From Rotaria macrura (lineage: Eukaryota; Rotifera; Eurotatoria; Philodinida; Philodinidae): a stretch of DNA of 64,000 nt. The notes beneath the pieces are model-generated. The model searched no databases, had not been told where the DNA came from, and worked only from the letters and a program-made list of their open reading frames with translations. Location: NCBI GenBank assembly GCA_900239685.1, contig OENT01000530.1, positions 31,028-95,027 of the forward strand, given 5' to 3'. This document shows, in pieces, positions 49,725-61,961 of the stretch. The first letter of the stretch is position 1, and each line of letters opens with the position of its first letter. A program made the position numbers and the translations under genes.

Positions 49725-51740
49725 TGAAAACATATGATATTTCTAATATAAATTATATCAAGGACAAGAGATTTTTTTATCCTATCTAAGATTTCCAATC
49801 GATAATGCATGCATGTTATTCGATATATGTTCTAACCTAAAGGTTTTATCTAAGCAAATAACAAAGTCAATGAAAATGCTAGGAAATATGTCCTGAGTTG
49901 TTGCAATCGGTTAATTCTATTGTCATTCTTTTTTATTTGTATATACTTTAACCAATCCAATTCAAGTAGAGACCTCTGTTCAGATGATTACAAAGAAACT
50001 GATTGGTGAACATGTTCAAGAGAGTAATGTTGACAATTATGCGTGCTTGTCAAAAAGTCGTGTTGCTTGTTTGTATCACAATAGAATGTAATTTTTCTGC
50101 AATTACATTTCATGACATAATTGAATTAGCGTTGATGAGAAAAATTCAAGTAGGAAACCAATGAGAAAATTCTCAAGACAGTTGAACATATTTGAATATT
50201 CTTTTTAAAACTAAAACATGTTTTTATGCTGTTTTTAACGAGTGACATATTTTCCAATGATTATTTCGTTGCATACTTTATCTATTCAATTACTATCGAT
50301 GGAGAAAAATCGAACACACACATATTCTGAAATGTCCATAAGGTCATCGGAAACATGTTTAGATTACATATAAAAATCATAAGAAAATTAAACTATATTG
50401 GGATGTTTTATGAGAAGGGTATAATACAAAATATTTGCAATGATCCATAGATGACGAAATACTTTTGTTTTTTGTGCATCTTATTTTATTAGAAATATGA
50501 TCTTCGTGTAAGTGTTGTTGTTTTTAATCAGCTTGTAGAATTTCAAGTTTATGTGAATGTATTACACGTCATAGTTAGTCATCGGAAGATGATTATTCAA
50601 TGGGATATGTTTTTTTTTGTTTGTTGCTATAGATACTGTCTCATAAATTTTATATTTATTTGTTTGTACCATTCAAGAATTCTTATCAGTTGATAAATAA
50701 TTCAATGCTATTTATCAAGAATCAACAAATGATTAATGTTTATGTAAAAGCTTTGTTTTCTTTTCTAAGCCTCTCAAAAAAACGATGAAATTTGAAGAAC
50801 TCTTCAAGTTTTTTTTTCTTGATCGATTATGTAAGAACATGATTGATCACAAAGTAAATTGCACCAAGAAGCATTTTACTTTTCTTTGTTAATAACAGAA
50901 TTGATTAATGTAGGTATTCACCATCTCGTCTGTAAATAGACTTGAATTACACAGAAGAACTGCAAATCAAAAGTGAATCAATTATAACATACACAGTGTC
51001 ATTAAATATTTGTCAAAATGATTAACAATGGTTCAAAAGTCATCGGAAGTGACAAGACATATGTCGCTCGAATATTAATTGAAAATGGCTGCTGTTGCAA
51101 CAGGCAACTGTGTAGGTCAAGGATTGACTCAAATATGAGAAAGAGAATCATTGATTATACAATGAAAAGTATTTCTACATGTTCTTTGGCATACTAACGT
51201 ACAATAGTCTCGACATGTTGTCTATGAGAATAGGTCAAATGGATGAATACTAGACTCATTTTCGGACAATAACAATAACGATGGGTAGGAGAGTGATTTT
51301 TCTTGTTTCTACTGTATAGACATAAGTGTAATAAAGAAAGAGATGCTTTATTTGTTCTATCTTCATCTTGTTCGATTACATATACACAACGACAATGAGA
51401 ATATTTTTGACTAACACACATCATCTCATCAACAGCTTACATATATATGCATACATACAAATATATATTTCTGTTGTTATTATTTTTTATGATTCATCCA
51501 CCTGTTTGCCCTTTACCTCATCATAAAGTATATATGTTTGATAATATAGACTCAAACAAGTTTCAATGATTAACATATTCTTTTGTCGACAGTTATAGCG
51601 TGAGCGAGTGCNGCAGCTGTTTTGTAATCGGCGTTTTTTTTCTTGTTGCCGACGGATGACTAATAATTCTTCTTGAAACATACATATGCATATATATATA
51701 TATATAATAGATTCTTGTTAGATTACTCATTCTTTTAATA
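49725..51740. other. Divergent intergenic region between LRRK-like and ARF genes
   Basis: About 2 kb with no recognised gene; contains promoters for both genes by position, but no clear core element can be named. A TA microsatellite lies just upstream of the ARF gene near 51691-51706, and an N at 51612. Confidence 0.5.
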
Positions 51741-52408
51741 ATGGGTAAAGTTTTCTCAAATATTATGAAAAAATTATCTGCCGATGGGCCTAAACGTATT
51801 CTAATGCTTGGCTTGGATAATGCAGGTAAAACAACTATACTGTATCGAATGAAACGTCCAGAAGATTTTAATACTGTACCAACCATTGGTATGTATTTAT
51901 TGAGATTGATTCTTTTGCTGTTAAAACGAAGACAGATAAATTGAAATCTATTTGTTTATTTTTTCTTTTCATAAACAATGAAGGTTTTAATGTTGAAACT
52001 ATATCTCCATGTCGTGGAGTATCCTTGACTGTTTGGGATGTTGGTGGTCAAGATCATTTACGAACATTATGGCATCATTATTTTGATAATGTTGACGGAC
52101 TTGTGTTTGTCATTGACTCAACAGATCGTCATCGACTTCTTCTTTCGAAAGCTGAATTAAAAGGCATCTATCAACATGAATCAATGAAAAATGTTCCACT
52201 TGTTGTTATTGCTAATAAACAAGATAGTAAACAAGCTTTATCAGCTGATATTATTGTAGAAAAACTTGATTTAAAACAATGGCCTGATGAATCATATCAT
52301 ATTGTTCCATGTTGTGCATTAACAGGAGATGGTTTAACTGATGCATTTAAAATTTTGGCAAAAATGATAAGAAAAAAAGATAAAAAACGTCGATTAGAAA
52401 TAACATAA
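51741..52408 (+). CDS. ARF-family small GTPase
   Basis: Exons 51741-51888 and 51984-52408, intron 95 nt (GTATGT to GAAG), joined in phase 1; 190 residues. Family marks are complete: Gly2 after Met (N-myristoylation site) in an amphipathic start MGKVFSNIMKKL, P-loop GLDNAGKTT 24-32, switch I VPTIGFNVE, switch II WDVGGQ 67-72 with the catalytic Gln, NKQD 127-130 and a CAL in the G5 position. ARF proteins recruit coats and effectors to membranes. It is closest in style to ARF1/ARF6 but divergent (DHLRTLWHHYF, long loop RHRLLLSKAELKGIYQ) and has a basic C-terminal tail, RKKDKKRRLEIT, not seen in ARF1. Without alignment I would not assign a subfamily. Confidence 0.95.
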
Positions 52409-52409
52409 A

Positions 52410-54745
52410 AAGTGTTCTCCTTAAAGTTATTTTCCTTTATATGTCAGATGAATGTAACAGACGGTGATTCTAGTTCATTATGTACGAGTCTTTTTTTTCT
52501 ATTTTTTTTGCACAAAAGTTAAATATATGAATGAATAAGTTTTTCTCAAGTATTCAAAGCATGATTATTAGAATTAATCAAGTGCATTGTTTCGACTAAT
52601 TTGTCAATTAGAGGAAGTGTGGTCAACTTTCGCATGTTGTTAACACTTATAAATATGTATTTATACATGTTGGAGTTCACTTTGAAATTGAAATGATAAC
52701 TAATATCAATTTTGAAATAAAAGAAACTTGAGTATTTCTAGAATAATTATTGATAGAAACAGAATTGAGATCAACAAATTTCCTCGTTATCGAACCTTGT
52801 GTATCAGATTTTCCTGTTACGTGTTCTCAGGGTCTCAGGGTCTCGGTTTTAGGAATTTTAAAATAAAAAGTAGATTTTTCTCGTCAAAAAAGCTGCCCAA
52901 AACGCATAATAAAATATTAATATCCCATGATTAACTAAATCTTCTGAGATTGAACTCCTAGGTGCACCGTTGCGAATGAAAATTCTTAAACTTTAGAAGT
53001 ACTCAATGGTATGTTTTTAAGAAACTTGCCCGGGAAAACCTGATGTTTCAATTTCGATGCAGTTTTTTCTTCTCTTTTAAAGCGTGAAAACTGCATATCT
53101 CTATACCCAGATTCGATCGATAATTATTCCAAAAATAGGACTCTTCTAAATAAATATAGAAATATTTCGTTCTCTCAGTTCAACAGCCGGGATTTATCTG
53201 CCGGTTAAGATTGGATAATTCGTGAAAGTTACATGGATAACAATTTAATTCCGGTTTTTAACCTTCTCACTCTAAGATTTCAATGTAAACAGCAACTAAT
53301 ATCACAAGACTGCTTCTACGAATGTAGATGATACCATCGACAATAACATGATAAAAAGAAAAACCTACGATTATGACACGTTCCCAGTCATATTACACGC
53401 TTATTTACAGTAGAAAAAACCAATGATACTAAGTAATTGAAGGTAACTGCAGGTGATTCTCATTACACATCAGATCTCTGGTTATTTTGATCATTACGTA
53501 CTGATTCTTTTTAATTAGAATTCATAGGGTTATTGGCTCATTCAAGAAAAAAGTTTAAATTTCAATTGAAATCCGACTACAATTTCGGATGGCGCTAGAA
53601 AATTAATTATGGCTAATCTAAAATATCCGTTAGTAATTGCATTCCTCATCAGGAAGAAATGGGTGAGATTGGAGTGTTCGCATGTATGAAGTTCGTTCAA
53701 ATGCTAGCTATTTGATGCTACCTCATCATACTCTATTCATGTATGCAAGAATGATATAGTTTGGTTCAAGCGTCACGGTTCTATTGAGATTCTATGATCT
53801 CGTAACGTTGTGACAAAAAAGACCATTTTTCTCAAAGGCCGCTCATAAAGCTCTAATACTTTGACAAATTATTTATTCAAAAGGAATGCTTATGCAGCTA
53901 GTCTTGAGGACCATTGAGTGGAATCTTATACTGTAAAATAATGCTTTTTCCAAACTATTTTTATTCAAATGAACCCTGCAAAAAAGCAAACGTAAAATTG
54001 TGACACTGTTTTTGTCAACCCCATTTTCGGTACGTATAACGTGCTTAGAAATATTTATTTTTAGAGATACAACCTTCTATGTAAAAATTAACTTTCAACA
54101 TTGAAACGGACGCTCAATAACTATACAGTAAATTGAAGATTGTACGATGTCTTAGAGATTGTCCTTATGAATGACAGGAAGACCTAAATATACCGTTTTC
54201 TACAGTATCAAACTCTGCGTCGTATGCTGTGTTTCTCAACATCTTTCGAAAAAGTTTTTCTTGGTTAGGAAACTCAAAACATGCTTTTGCAACTGTTTTA
54301 ACCTGATTCTCGATACCAAAACCACACTTTGTTTGAGTAAAAACGTCAAATTCGTGATAATTGCAGAAAGCTTCAACTGCAACTGAATTTATATCTGTGT
54401 ATGTCGGAGGAAAACATTCTTGAAAAACTTGATCAGTGAAGTGATGTGTTACGTGAACAAGCCGAATCACTAATTTGTATGTAGCACGTAAGTTGCTGGA
54501 CTTTCGATTTATTGTAATAAAATCTCATACAGCTACTTTTCGAAAAAATCGTCATATGACCGCTTACATAACGATTTTACTTATTATGAAGTTTAATGAA
54601 ACTAGATGCATTTAGTCTTTTTTCATTTTCAATAATGAAACCACCGATGCTAATCAGATTTTGCTGAATTCTATTTTCTTTTCTAATGATTAAATGTTAC
54701 AAATTAAAAATCCGTATGCTTTATTTGTGTGGCTATTGTAGTGTG
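52410..54745. other. Intergenic, no gene recognised
   Basis: No intact gene. The 101-codon frame at 54165-54470 (-) overlaps a 71-codon frame on + and has no domain I recognise. Confidence 0.45.
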
Positions 54746-54747
54746 TG

Positions 54748-55067
54748 TACCCAGGTCAACGATTACGGACTTGGTATATTGCTGTAAACGACCGTATACG
54801 GTCGTATTATAGCGTTTTACATGTTCCAGTATTACTGTCGTATATCGCCGTATCGTATACTGACAAATACGATCGTATACGGTGGAAAATGGAAACTGTT
54901 TACGGGTTTTGTATACGAGGACCATAAACGATCATTTGTCTCTGCGTATATCGTCGTATTTCCCCGTATACGACACGGAGATATACGATCGTAATACTGG
55001 ACCATATGTATTTTGCCGTATTTCTCCGTATAAGGTCGCTTATGACCGTGCTTGTTCGACCTGGGTA
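54748..55067. repeat. Hairpin (MITE-like) element of CGTATACGG motifs with TACCCAGGTC ends
   Basis: 320 bp with a perfect 10-bp terminal inverted repeat, TACCCAGGTC at 54748-54757 and GACCTGGGTA at 55058-55067. The interior is dense in CGTATACGG/CCGTATACG and the two halves are imperfect reverse complements over about 150 bp; for example TTCCAGTATTACTGTCGTAT on the left pairs with the complement of ATACGATCGTAATACTGGAC on the right. The TA at each end fits TA target duplication of Tc1/mariner-type elements. No coding capacity; frames called on both strands are by-products. Same terminus as 18529-18818. Confidence 0.82.
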
Positions 55068-55069
55068 TC

Positions 55070-58000
55070 TTAAGTTTCTCCAAGTATGCTATCTTAAATC
55101 AAACATCACACCAATAGTAATAGAGACAAACGAATTTTTATAACTGCAAGGTTCATCCGAATGCTAAGCTTTTGACAACCGTTACAGATAAGTTATGTAC
55201 AAAATATAAACCCTATACAATTGTAATTAATGGAATATATTAAAAGTCACTTAATTGGGTCCAACACAAGGTGATCTAAAACTGAATTAAGTTCTATCAC
55301 TAAAATGAACTTATTGTCATATTCTTGACACCTAGATTTTGTAATTAAGCATTTCATTAGTATTTATGGTGCATTTCTAGCAAAACAAATTTTAGTTTGA
55401 GAGATACTTAAGCCAGTATTCATCAGTGGACAAAAGGAGCAAGATGAAAGTAATTAATAATTCCCTTTTCTGAAAGAAAGGGTTATACGCTCCTTAAATA
55501 TCTTACAAGTTTGTTTGCTATTTCCTTTTAAACTAATCAGATTTTAGTATGCGCTAAATCAATGAAACCTCAGCACCCGTTCATGGAAAACTTTTGACAA
55601 AAGGTAATAGGGGTCAAGGAATTCGAATCCGTGATCAGTTTCTTGGAAGTTTGAGATTTGGGTTTTTTAGAACTCACAAAGGGTTTTTAACGCAAAAAGT
55701 AATATTTTCTAAAGTTTGGCCAAAGGTAATCGTGGGTCATGGTACGGGAGCCACGAATCGAAGTTATGAAAATAAATCAGTTTAATAATAAAATTGGTTG
55801 ATATAACTGTGGGTCAAGTTATGAAGTTTCGGATATGCAGCGTTTAAGTCTGGGGGACTTTAGTTTTCGATCATGAAAGCCTTGGCAATCAGGTTTTTCT
55901 GAGACGCCAACGAACCCACAAGCTACCACACATCCTAGTAATGGAGCCTTGCTCGTTTCAAATTCTCCGAACGATGCGTTTCTGATAAGTTACGATTTCT
56001 CCATCTTAGCACTGCTGTATTGAATTAGATGGCTCCGTAAGAGTTTAAGGTCTACATATGAGTAAATAACTACCTGAGAATGAGATAAAGTTTCATCGAG
56101 ACTTAAACATTTTTAGAACGACAAATCTGGAGGGTATAAGATTGAACACAGGCGAGCAACTGACATCAAATATGTAAATAGTAGTTCTTCGCAGGAAAGT
56201 TCCAAAATTCATCCTCCTCTTTCGCAACAGAAGGTTTGTTCTCTTATTCGTTTGAGTCAAGTACCTGATGAGTCATGTGAAGCCTTGAATATCTTGTCTA
56301 TTGTGTACTACATATACTAATAAGTGAGGATTACTTCTAATCTTATAGTACGCAAATTTGATACTTGCACGGAAAATATGAAATAACATGATCATTGATA
56401 GACATAATCAATGAAAACTTTAAAACGGGACAAATGCGTCGCCGTATACGATTTAATTCAGTCTAAGATACATACAGTCTTTTCAAAGCAAGTGTAAAGC
56501 TCAATCTCTGAATGATAATTGATATCAATTATCATTCAGAGGTAACTTTTCCGAATAAAATGATTTTTACTTGATTCTCAATGAATGACCATTCTTTCAG
56601 AAAAGGGTCAGCTAATCTGAAGGATGAGTGCTACTTGTTGTTTATGATGCACTTATAGAAAAAAGATTTTAGTCTAAGAAATAAGTAAGTCGATATTCAT
56701 CAGTGGAAAAAAACTAACAAGATGAAAGTTATTGATCATTGATATATAAATGCATATAAGCATAATCGGATAGAATCGCATTCGGGTATTGCCATTAACT
56801 TGCTCCCAAGTATCATCATTAATTAATCTCACAATGCTCCTACGCGTTTCTGTTTGACGAAGAAATAAGCATATAAATGTACCAGTTGAGAATAATATAC
56901 TGATATCGGAAAAAGACAAGAATTATAATCTCAAGTATAATGGGTTTCAGAAAAAATAAAATAATATTTTCTTAGAAGTTGAAACGCTTTCACACCCCTA
57001 CCGCACAATCACCACTGTGAATGTACCCCTGCGACAGCGACAGCACCATCATAGACATATCTGCTATATACATGTACATATTTCTTTCATTCTGTTTTTT
57101 CGTTCTCTTCTTCAATGAATAGACGATTCGCATCGATTTTTCATTACATCAATCGTAAGCACTCATCCGATTTTGATTATTTCTTCGTTGCGTCGTTTCA
57201 TGAAAAGAAAGGGTAGTAGCAAGAAAGCAAAACTACCTGACGTAGGTGCGTTGACTATCGTTCGAGCAATCGAAAATGTCGTTTCTATCATTTATTGTTT
57301 TTTCATATGCATGGCCTGTAAAGAGTATTGTGTTTCATTTTTAGAAAGTGTCCTATTTTTTCTTTCTTCACGCAATTGATTTCGAACGATGGACAAAGAA
57401 TCAATTACTAGCACAAACTCAAATAAAGGTACGGGTATGATTGCAGTCAGTAAGGACCAGTACAATTTTATGTGCATCACGTCAGATTATCATCTTAGGT
57501 TGAATAGTAATCTGAGCTGCATGAAAATCCGAGTAGTGTACAACTCGAAGGTTTAGTTCAAAATTTGTACTGTTCTGATTTTCTCCATTGCTTCAGTTCT
57601 CCGTTCTCAGTGGTCCAGGCGTACCATAGATTTGAGAACTGAAACCAAATCTTCGAATTCTACAGTTCTGATTCAGTGTTTTTTCCACAAGTCACTAATC
57701 AAATCAGAAGATTATCAAAAAAAATTCGTCTGGTGAACTAGCTCTCTCTACTATTGTGATCCGACAGTTTCCGCGATGATCATCAATTAAGTACTGAAAC
57801 CGTACTGTATAAGATGCTGTAGAGCGATACAAATGATGCAATTAAATTTATTCATCTACCTCAACTGTACGATTTTCCTGCTCTCCAATAAAAAGTTGCA
57901 AATGAGGAACTTGAAGCGAATTTCCTTTTCTTGTGCTTTTAGAACTGACTTCGATTTCCTAAGTTTATAGTCTATTTCTTGAAAAATTTCTCTATCGCTA

Positions 58001-58090
58001 TGTATATGGGAATTCCAAAGCTCTCAGACGTTTCACGACTTCACTAATAAGAGATGACAGTAAATGAGTTTCACTATTCGAACTGATTCA
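55070..58090. other. Intergenic, no gene recognised
   Basis: About 3 kb without a recognised gene. Holds the 36-bp palindrome (56506-56541), a segment near 55603-55650 like one near 1160-1205, and a weak foldback of CAGTTCT/AGAACTG motifs near 57545-57675. Confidence 0.45.
56506..56541. repeat. Perfect 36-bp palindrome
   Basis: Left half CTCTGAATGATAATTGAT (56506-56523) is followed directly by its exact reverse complement (56524-56541) with no spacer. It does not extend further. No gene or element boundary is visible next to it. Confidence 0.85.
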
Positions 58091-58095
58091 AAATC

Positions 58096-58473
58096 ATGAT
58101 GTATGTTCATTTAGATGTACAAGTGGTTGCAGCGACATCGACAGCTGCACCAAAGCAATTAACTCTGCGTTGTGGTGGTCATTCTTGTGATACTTGTGGC
58201 AAGTGTATTGGTTGGGAATATAGGGGTGATTCGACAACTTGGAATTGGATACGTGATTATAAGAACTGGAAAGATGCTGATTGGAATCGTTTCGAAGATG
58301 ATTCTGTTAGTTCTAGGTTCCACCTTCGCAACGACCGTGGAAACTGTAAATTCAATCTTGGACTTTATATTCATGATTTTTATCGTGGTCGCGATCTTTT
58401 CTCTGTTTTTATTGCTGATGATGTTAATGATTATCCTGATCATGCAGTTTGCCTTTGTAAATGCAATGGCTAA
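58096..58473 (+). CDS. Unrecognised Cys/Trp-rich protein or exon
   Basis: 125 residues from ATG 58096 to a stop. The composition is strongly protein-like and unlike the surrounding DNA: seven or more Cys (CGGHSCDTCGKCIGW; then one in RGNCKFNLG; CLCKC near the end), six Trp in a row of about 30 residues (WEYRG, TTWNWIRDYKNWKDADWN), and many Asp. The paired Cys suggest disulfides or metal binding. No signal peptide is visible at this start, so a secretory exon may lie upstream; a TTTAG at 58109-58113 is a possible acceptor. I do not recognise the family. The two other frames open here are shadows. Confidence 0.5.
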   Translation: MMYVHLDVQVVAATSTAAPKQLTLRCGGHSCDTCGKCIGWEYRGDSTTWNWIRDYKNWKDADWNRFEDDSVSSRFHLRNDRGNCKFNLGLYIHDFYRGRDLFSVFIADDVNDYPDHAVCLCKCNG

Positions 58474-58479
58474 TTTGAA

Positions 58480-60335
58480 TTACTTAAGTGGCTGTTGCAA
58501 GAATCTCTACTCCTACTCATAAATTCTGCCTTCCTCTCTCACACTCTGGCTCATTTTCGCTTTTTTCAATGCTCAATAGTTTACTTTAACTAGGCATGTC
58601 ACGTTTTAAAAACAATTAAAGCAAAGTTTGTTCTTTTATTTAAAATAAAAACAAGAGAACGAAACTTTAACATTTTCTTCGAAAAACATGTAACATAGAA
58701 AATGGACATAGCTAAAGTTGCTGGTACATCGTTGAAACTGTCTTTCGCATTGCTTCCTCTGAGCAAGACATATGTGAGAGGAAGCAACGTAGTTGCTCCT
58801 CGTTTCGTTTTCGAACGCGCTTTTCTTTTCTACAAGATTAGGAATGATAATATAAACAACAGAAAGTATAGAAGAATGTGAGGTTCTGAAATTAGGCCAT
58901 GCTTACCAAATGAGTGGCGGTGGATGTATGATCTGTCACAACAATTTATTTGAATACATTTCGCTCTATGACCATGATAGTCGCTTAAAAGTGGTGAAGA
59001 AGTTTCCATTTGGTAAGGGTATGGGTGGCTTTGAGTGGAAGCGATTCGGTATACAGACAATCAACAACAAACTACAGCCACTTCGATCCACAACCACACC
59101 AACACTCCTACCCTGGCAGACGTTTTAAGAATTCTCTATTCACAGCAGAATTTTGCACAACAGGTCTATGATGAAAAGCAGAATTCTTGTTAACATTCTG
59201 TATCTCTACCAGAACTCTGAGCTCACAGCATAGATTTTAGATGTCGTATAGCACCAGCGGGCTCGTTATGTTGAAAGAGTTGGTATCCGGTACTTGTTCA
59301 AAAGATAATTCCACTTTGAATTCCGCAGTTCGAATGGAATTTATTTTGTGTCTTTGGCTTTCTTTTCGTTTAATTGTATGATGTGAAATTAGACTATTTT
59401 AATATCCCAATCAGTTGTCTCTTTAGATAAGCTGCTAAATGGTGTATATGATGTGCAAGCTGTTGTTAGTGCCACAAGAAGTGGAGTGTTTATGATTTTG
59501 GGTGATGCTTACTGAGCGTGTTCGAGATGGTATAAAGAAACAAAATCGACTTTGGGGAAAGGAGATGACTTTAAAAGAAAAAATGGTATTCTGATACAAT
59601 AGTTGATTAGTATACAATATGGAACACAGAAGTTGGTGATTTGTTAGTCGTTGATAAATTTTTCAAATGAAGTAAATGAGTATGAAAAGCGTTGCTCATA
59701 AATAATTCAGGTTACTAATAGTATTAGAATATTGCTTAAACCAAGAAACGGTTTGCTGAGCTGCTCGCGTATTTACTTCCTTTAGTACTTTAAATTAAAG
59801 AAAATATCATTTCATCATAATTCATGAATTCGCTATACTAACACAGATTGTCTCGGTTCATTTTTTCTTGCACAAACGCTCCAACATGATTACGAAAGTG
59901 ACTTCAATCGGCGCTAATTGGAGTTAAAGCAAGAATTTCGAAGGCAGATTTTTTAGCAAGATCTCTACCAATGTTGTTTGTCACACATTTTAGGAATTAA
60001 CACACACATCGTCGTAAACCGCAGTTTGTTCGAATTTCCCAGAAACTATCAGATAAATTGAGAAAAGCTATCTGTGTAAGTGGAAAAGAAAACAAATGCA
60101 ACTATACTACGTATTGTAACGGTAAACAGATTAGTAATCTCTGGCAATGGTTCTAATCTATATAGAGCACTGCATAATGTAATTATGCAGCATTTCGAAA
60201 CAGTTCAATGATAACAAATGATCTGGTACGAGTTTATATCCATCAATCAGATCGAGCTTTCATTGTACGGAAACCAGTTGCGTTCAGATGACAATCATTT
60301 TTATGTGAATTATTATAATATTGGCGTAACTCCCT
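58480..60335. other. Intergenic, no gene recognised
   Basis: No recognised protein. The short frame at 58910-59128 (+) has no domain. Confidence 0.4.
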
Positions 60336-60340
60336 TCTCA

Positions 60341-61332
60341 CTACTTTTTTTTACGATTGTCTATTTCAGCTTTATGCATTGTTTCAGCTGTTAGTGTGAG
60401 ACCATGTAGTTTACAATAACGAGATGGCACATCTTGAGTTCGACAACAGCTAATAACTAAATCTGTTATTTCTTTTGTAGTAAATTTTACATTTGTATGC
60501 ACATATAAGACGTCTACACTTTTGATGACCGTCTATAATTAGATATTTTGAAAAATATTTATCACGAGGTTCAGTGATTGAACAATGATTCGTCCATAAA
60601 TAAATAAAGTCAGATAACAATCAGGAACATGGTTACCTTGCCCACTCATTGAACCCTTTTAATTGACATGGGGTTGAACCATTTGAATGACATCAGGCAT
60701 TTGTCGAGTTGAATAACGAGAAAAGCATGAATCACATTAGTTAATATGCGGTGGTCAACTAAAACTAGTTGTGGATGGCCACTGGAAACTGCTTCATGGT
60801 TCATACTATCAATACTCTCGACCATGAACACATCATGATGGATTATTTACGAGACATATCTTTGAATAATGGAATTTTCAACAGCTACATCACCGCCAAG
60901 AGAAGCATATTCATCAAAACGGAAATTGTCATGATTATGCATACTTTTTGTTATTAATCGAAACGAAATTCGGAAATATCTATATTGACGCATTGTCTAT
61001 AACTGAAGGACACACTGGATTTCGATTGTAAATTGAAGATGAAAAAATGTTGCTGAAAAAATTTACCGTTTAGTAATGTTTTCTTGTACAACTTGATCAA
61101 GTATGTTATTAGAGTACAACCAAATTTTTAGAGTGATGCTCTTACCAGTAACAACAGAACCAGTATGATGATGCAAACGAATGTACTGTTGATCCACGTT
61201 ATTTAGATTCAAAATTTGATAAGAAGCTGGATAGAATGATCGAAATTGATCCAATAAGTAATTATTTTGGCGAAGTGAAGTTGACGGCACTGATGTTGGT
61301 TTAAGAAGAAGACGAATTTTATTGTACACCAT
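60341..61332 (-). CDS. Unrecognised multi-exon gene, possibly decaying (3' part)
   Basis: The most convincing exon is 60341-60532: 63 residues without a Met, containing SVDVLYVHTNVKFTTKEITD and SRYCKLHGLTLTAETMHK, ending TAG. It joins in phase 0 to a block ending near 60570 (GNHVPDCYLTLFIYGRIIVQ) through donor GTGATA. Further upstream come a frame around 60700-60830 (DVFMVESIDSMNHEAVSSGH), one near 60870-60950 (NFRFDEYASLGGDVAVENSI) and one at 61142-61332 (QILNLNNVDQQYIRLHHHTG). Between them are in-frame stops (for example TAA near 60656) and frame changes not all explained by introns. No family recognised. Either several very short introns were missed or the gene is dying. Confidence 0.4.
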
Positions 61333-61961
61333 TGATAAATCTTCGATTCACATGTTAACACCATTATTTGATTGTTCGCTCGAAAATGTGTAACGAATAG
61401 CTAACGCTATTTTTTCGACACGAAATTTGTCAAAATGATACTTTCTTGCATTATCATTTAACAAGAAAATTAAGCCGCGAAGGGTGAAAACCTCTAACCA
61501 GCGAACAACAACGTTGGATAATATTGCATGGCATTCGCATCATAAGTAGAAGATGTATTCTAAAGATGAAAGTGATAATAATATCGCGAAGAATAACGAA
61601 AAGTTTCAGAGAAGCAATCGCTAAAAAAGTCTTTACTTAGAAACTAGTAATAATCCATCAGGTTCAATGGTGGAATCATGGAATTCATTCTTAATCATGC
61701 ATGAAGCCATCGTTTTGCTTGATAGATAACTACACAGATATAAAGATAGGCCAATATTTAACTTGAATCTTTTATTTATCAAATATAGAAATGCACCGAA
61801 AAAACTCCTTTAGTTCACATTTAGCACGCAAGAAAATTTACAACATCCGAAATCAGAATATTTATTATAGTCAATTATTTTCAATTGTATAGTTTTTGAA
61901 TGCATATACATGTTTTATGTAGCTCATTAACTCATCGTCAGATAATTCTGGAATTGTTTTT

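Noticed and set aside
54704-55083. Four overlapping frames rich in Tyr/Arg
   Set aside because: By-products of the CGTATACGG motif array; non-coding element.
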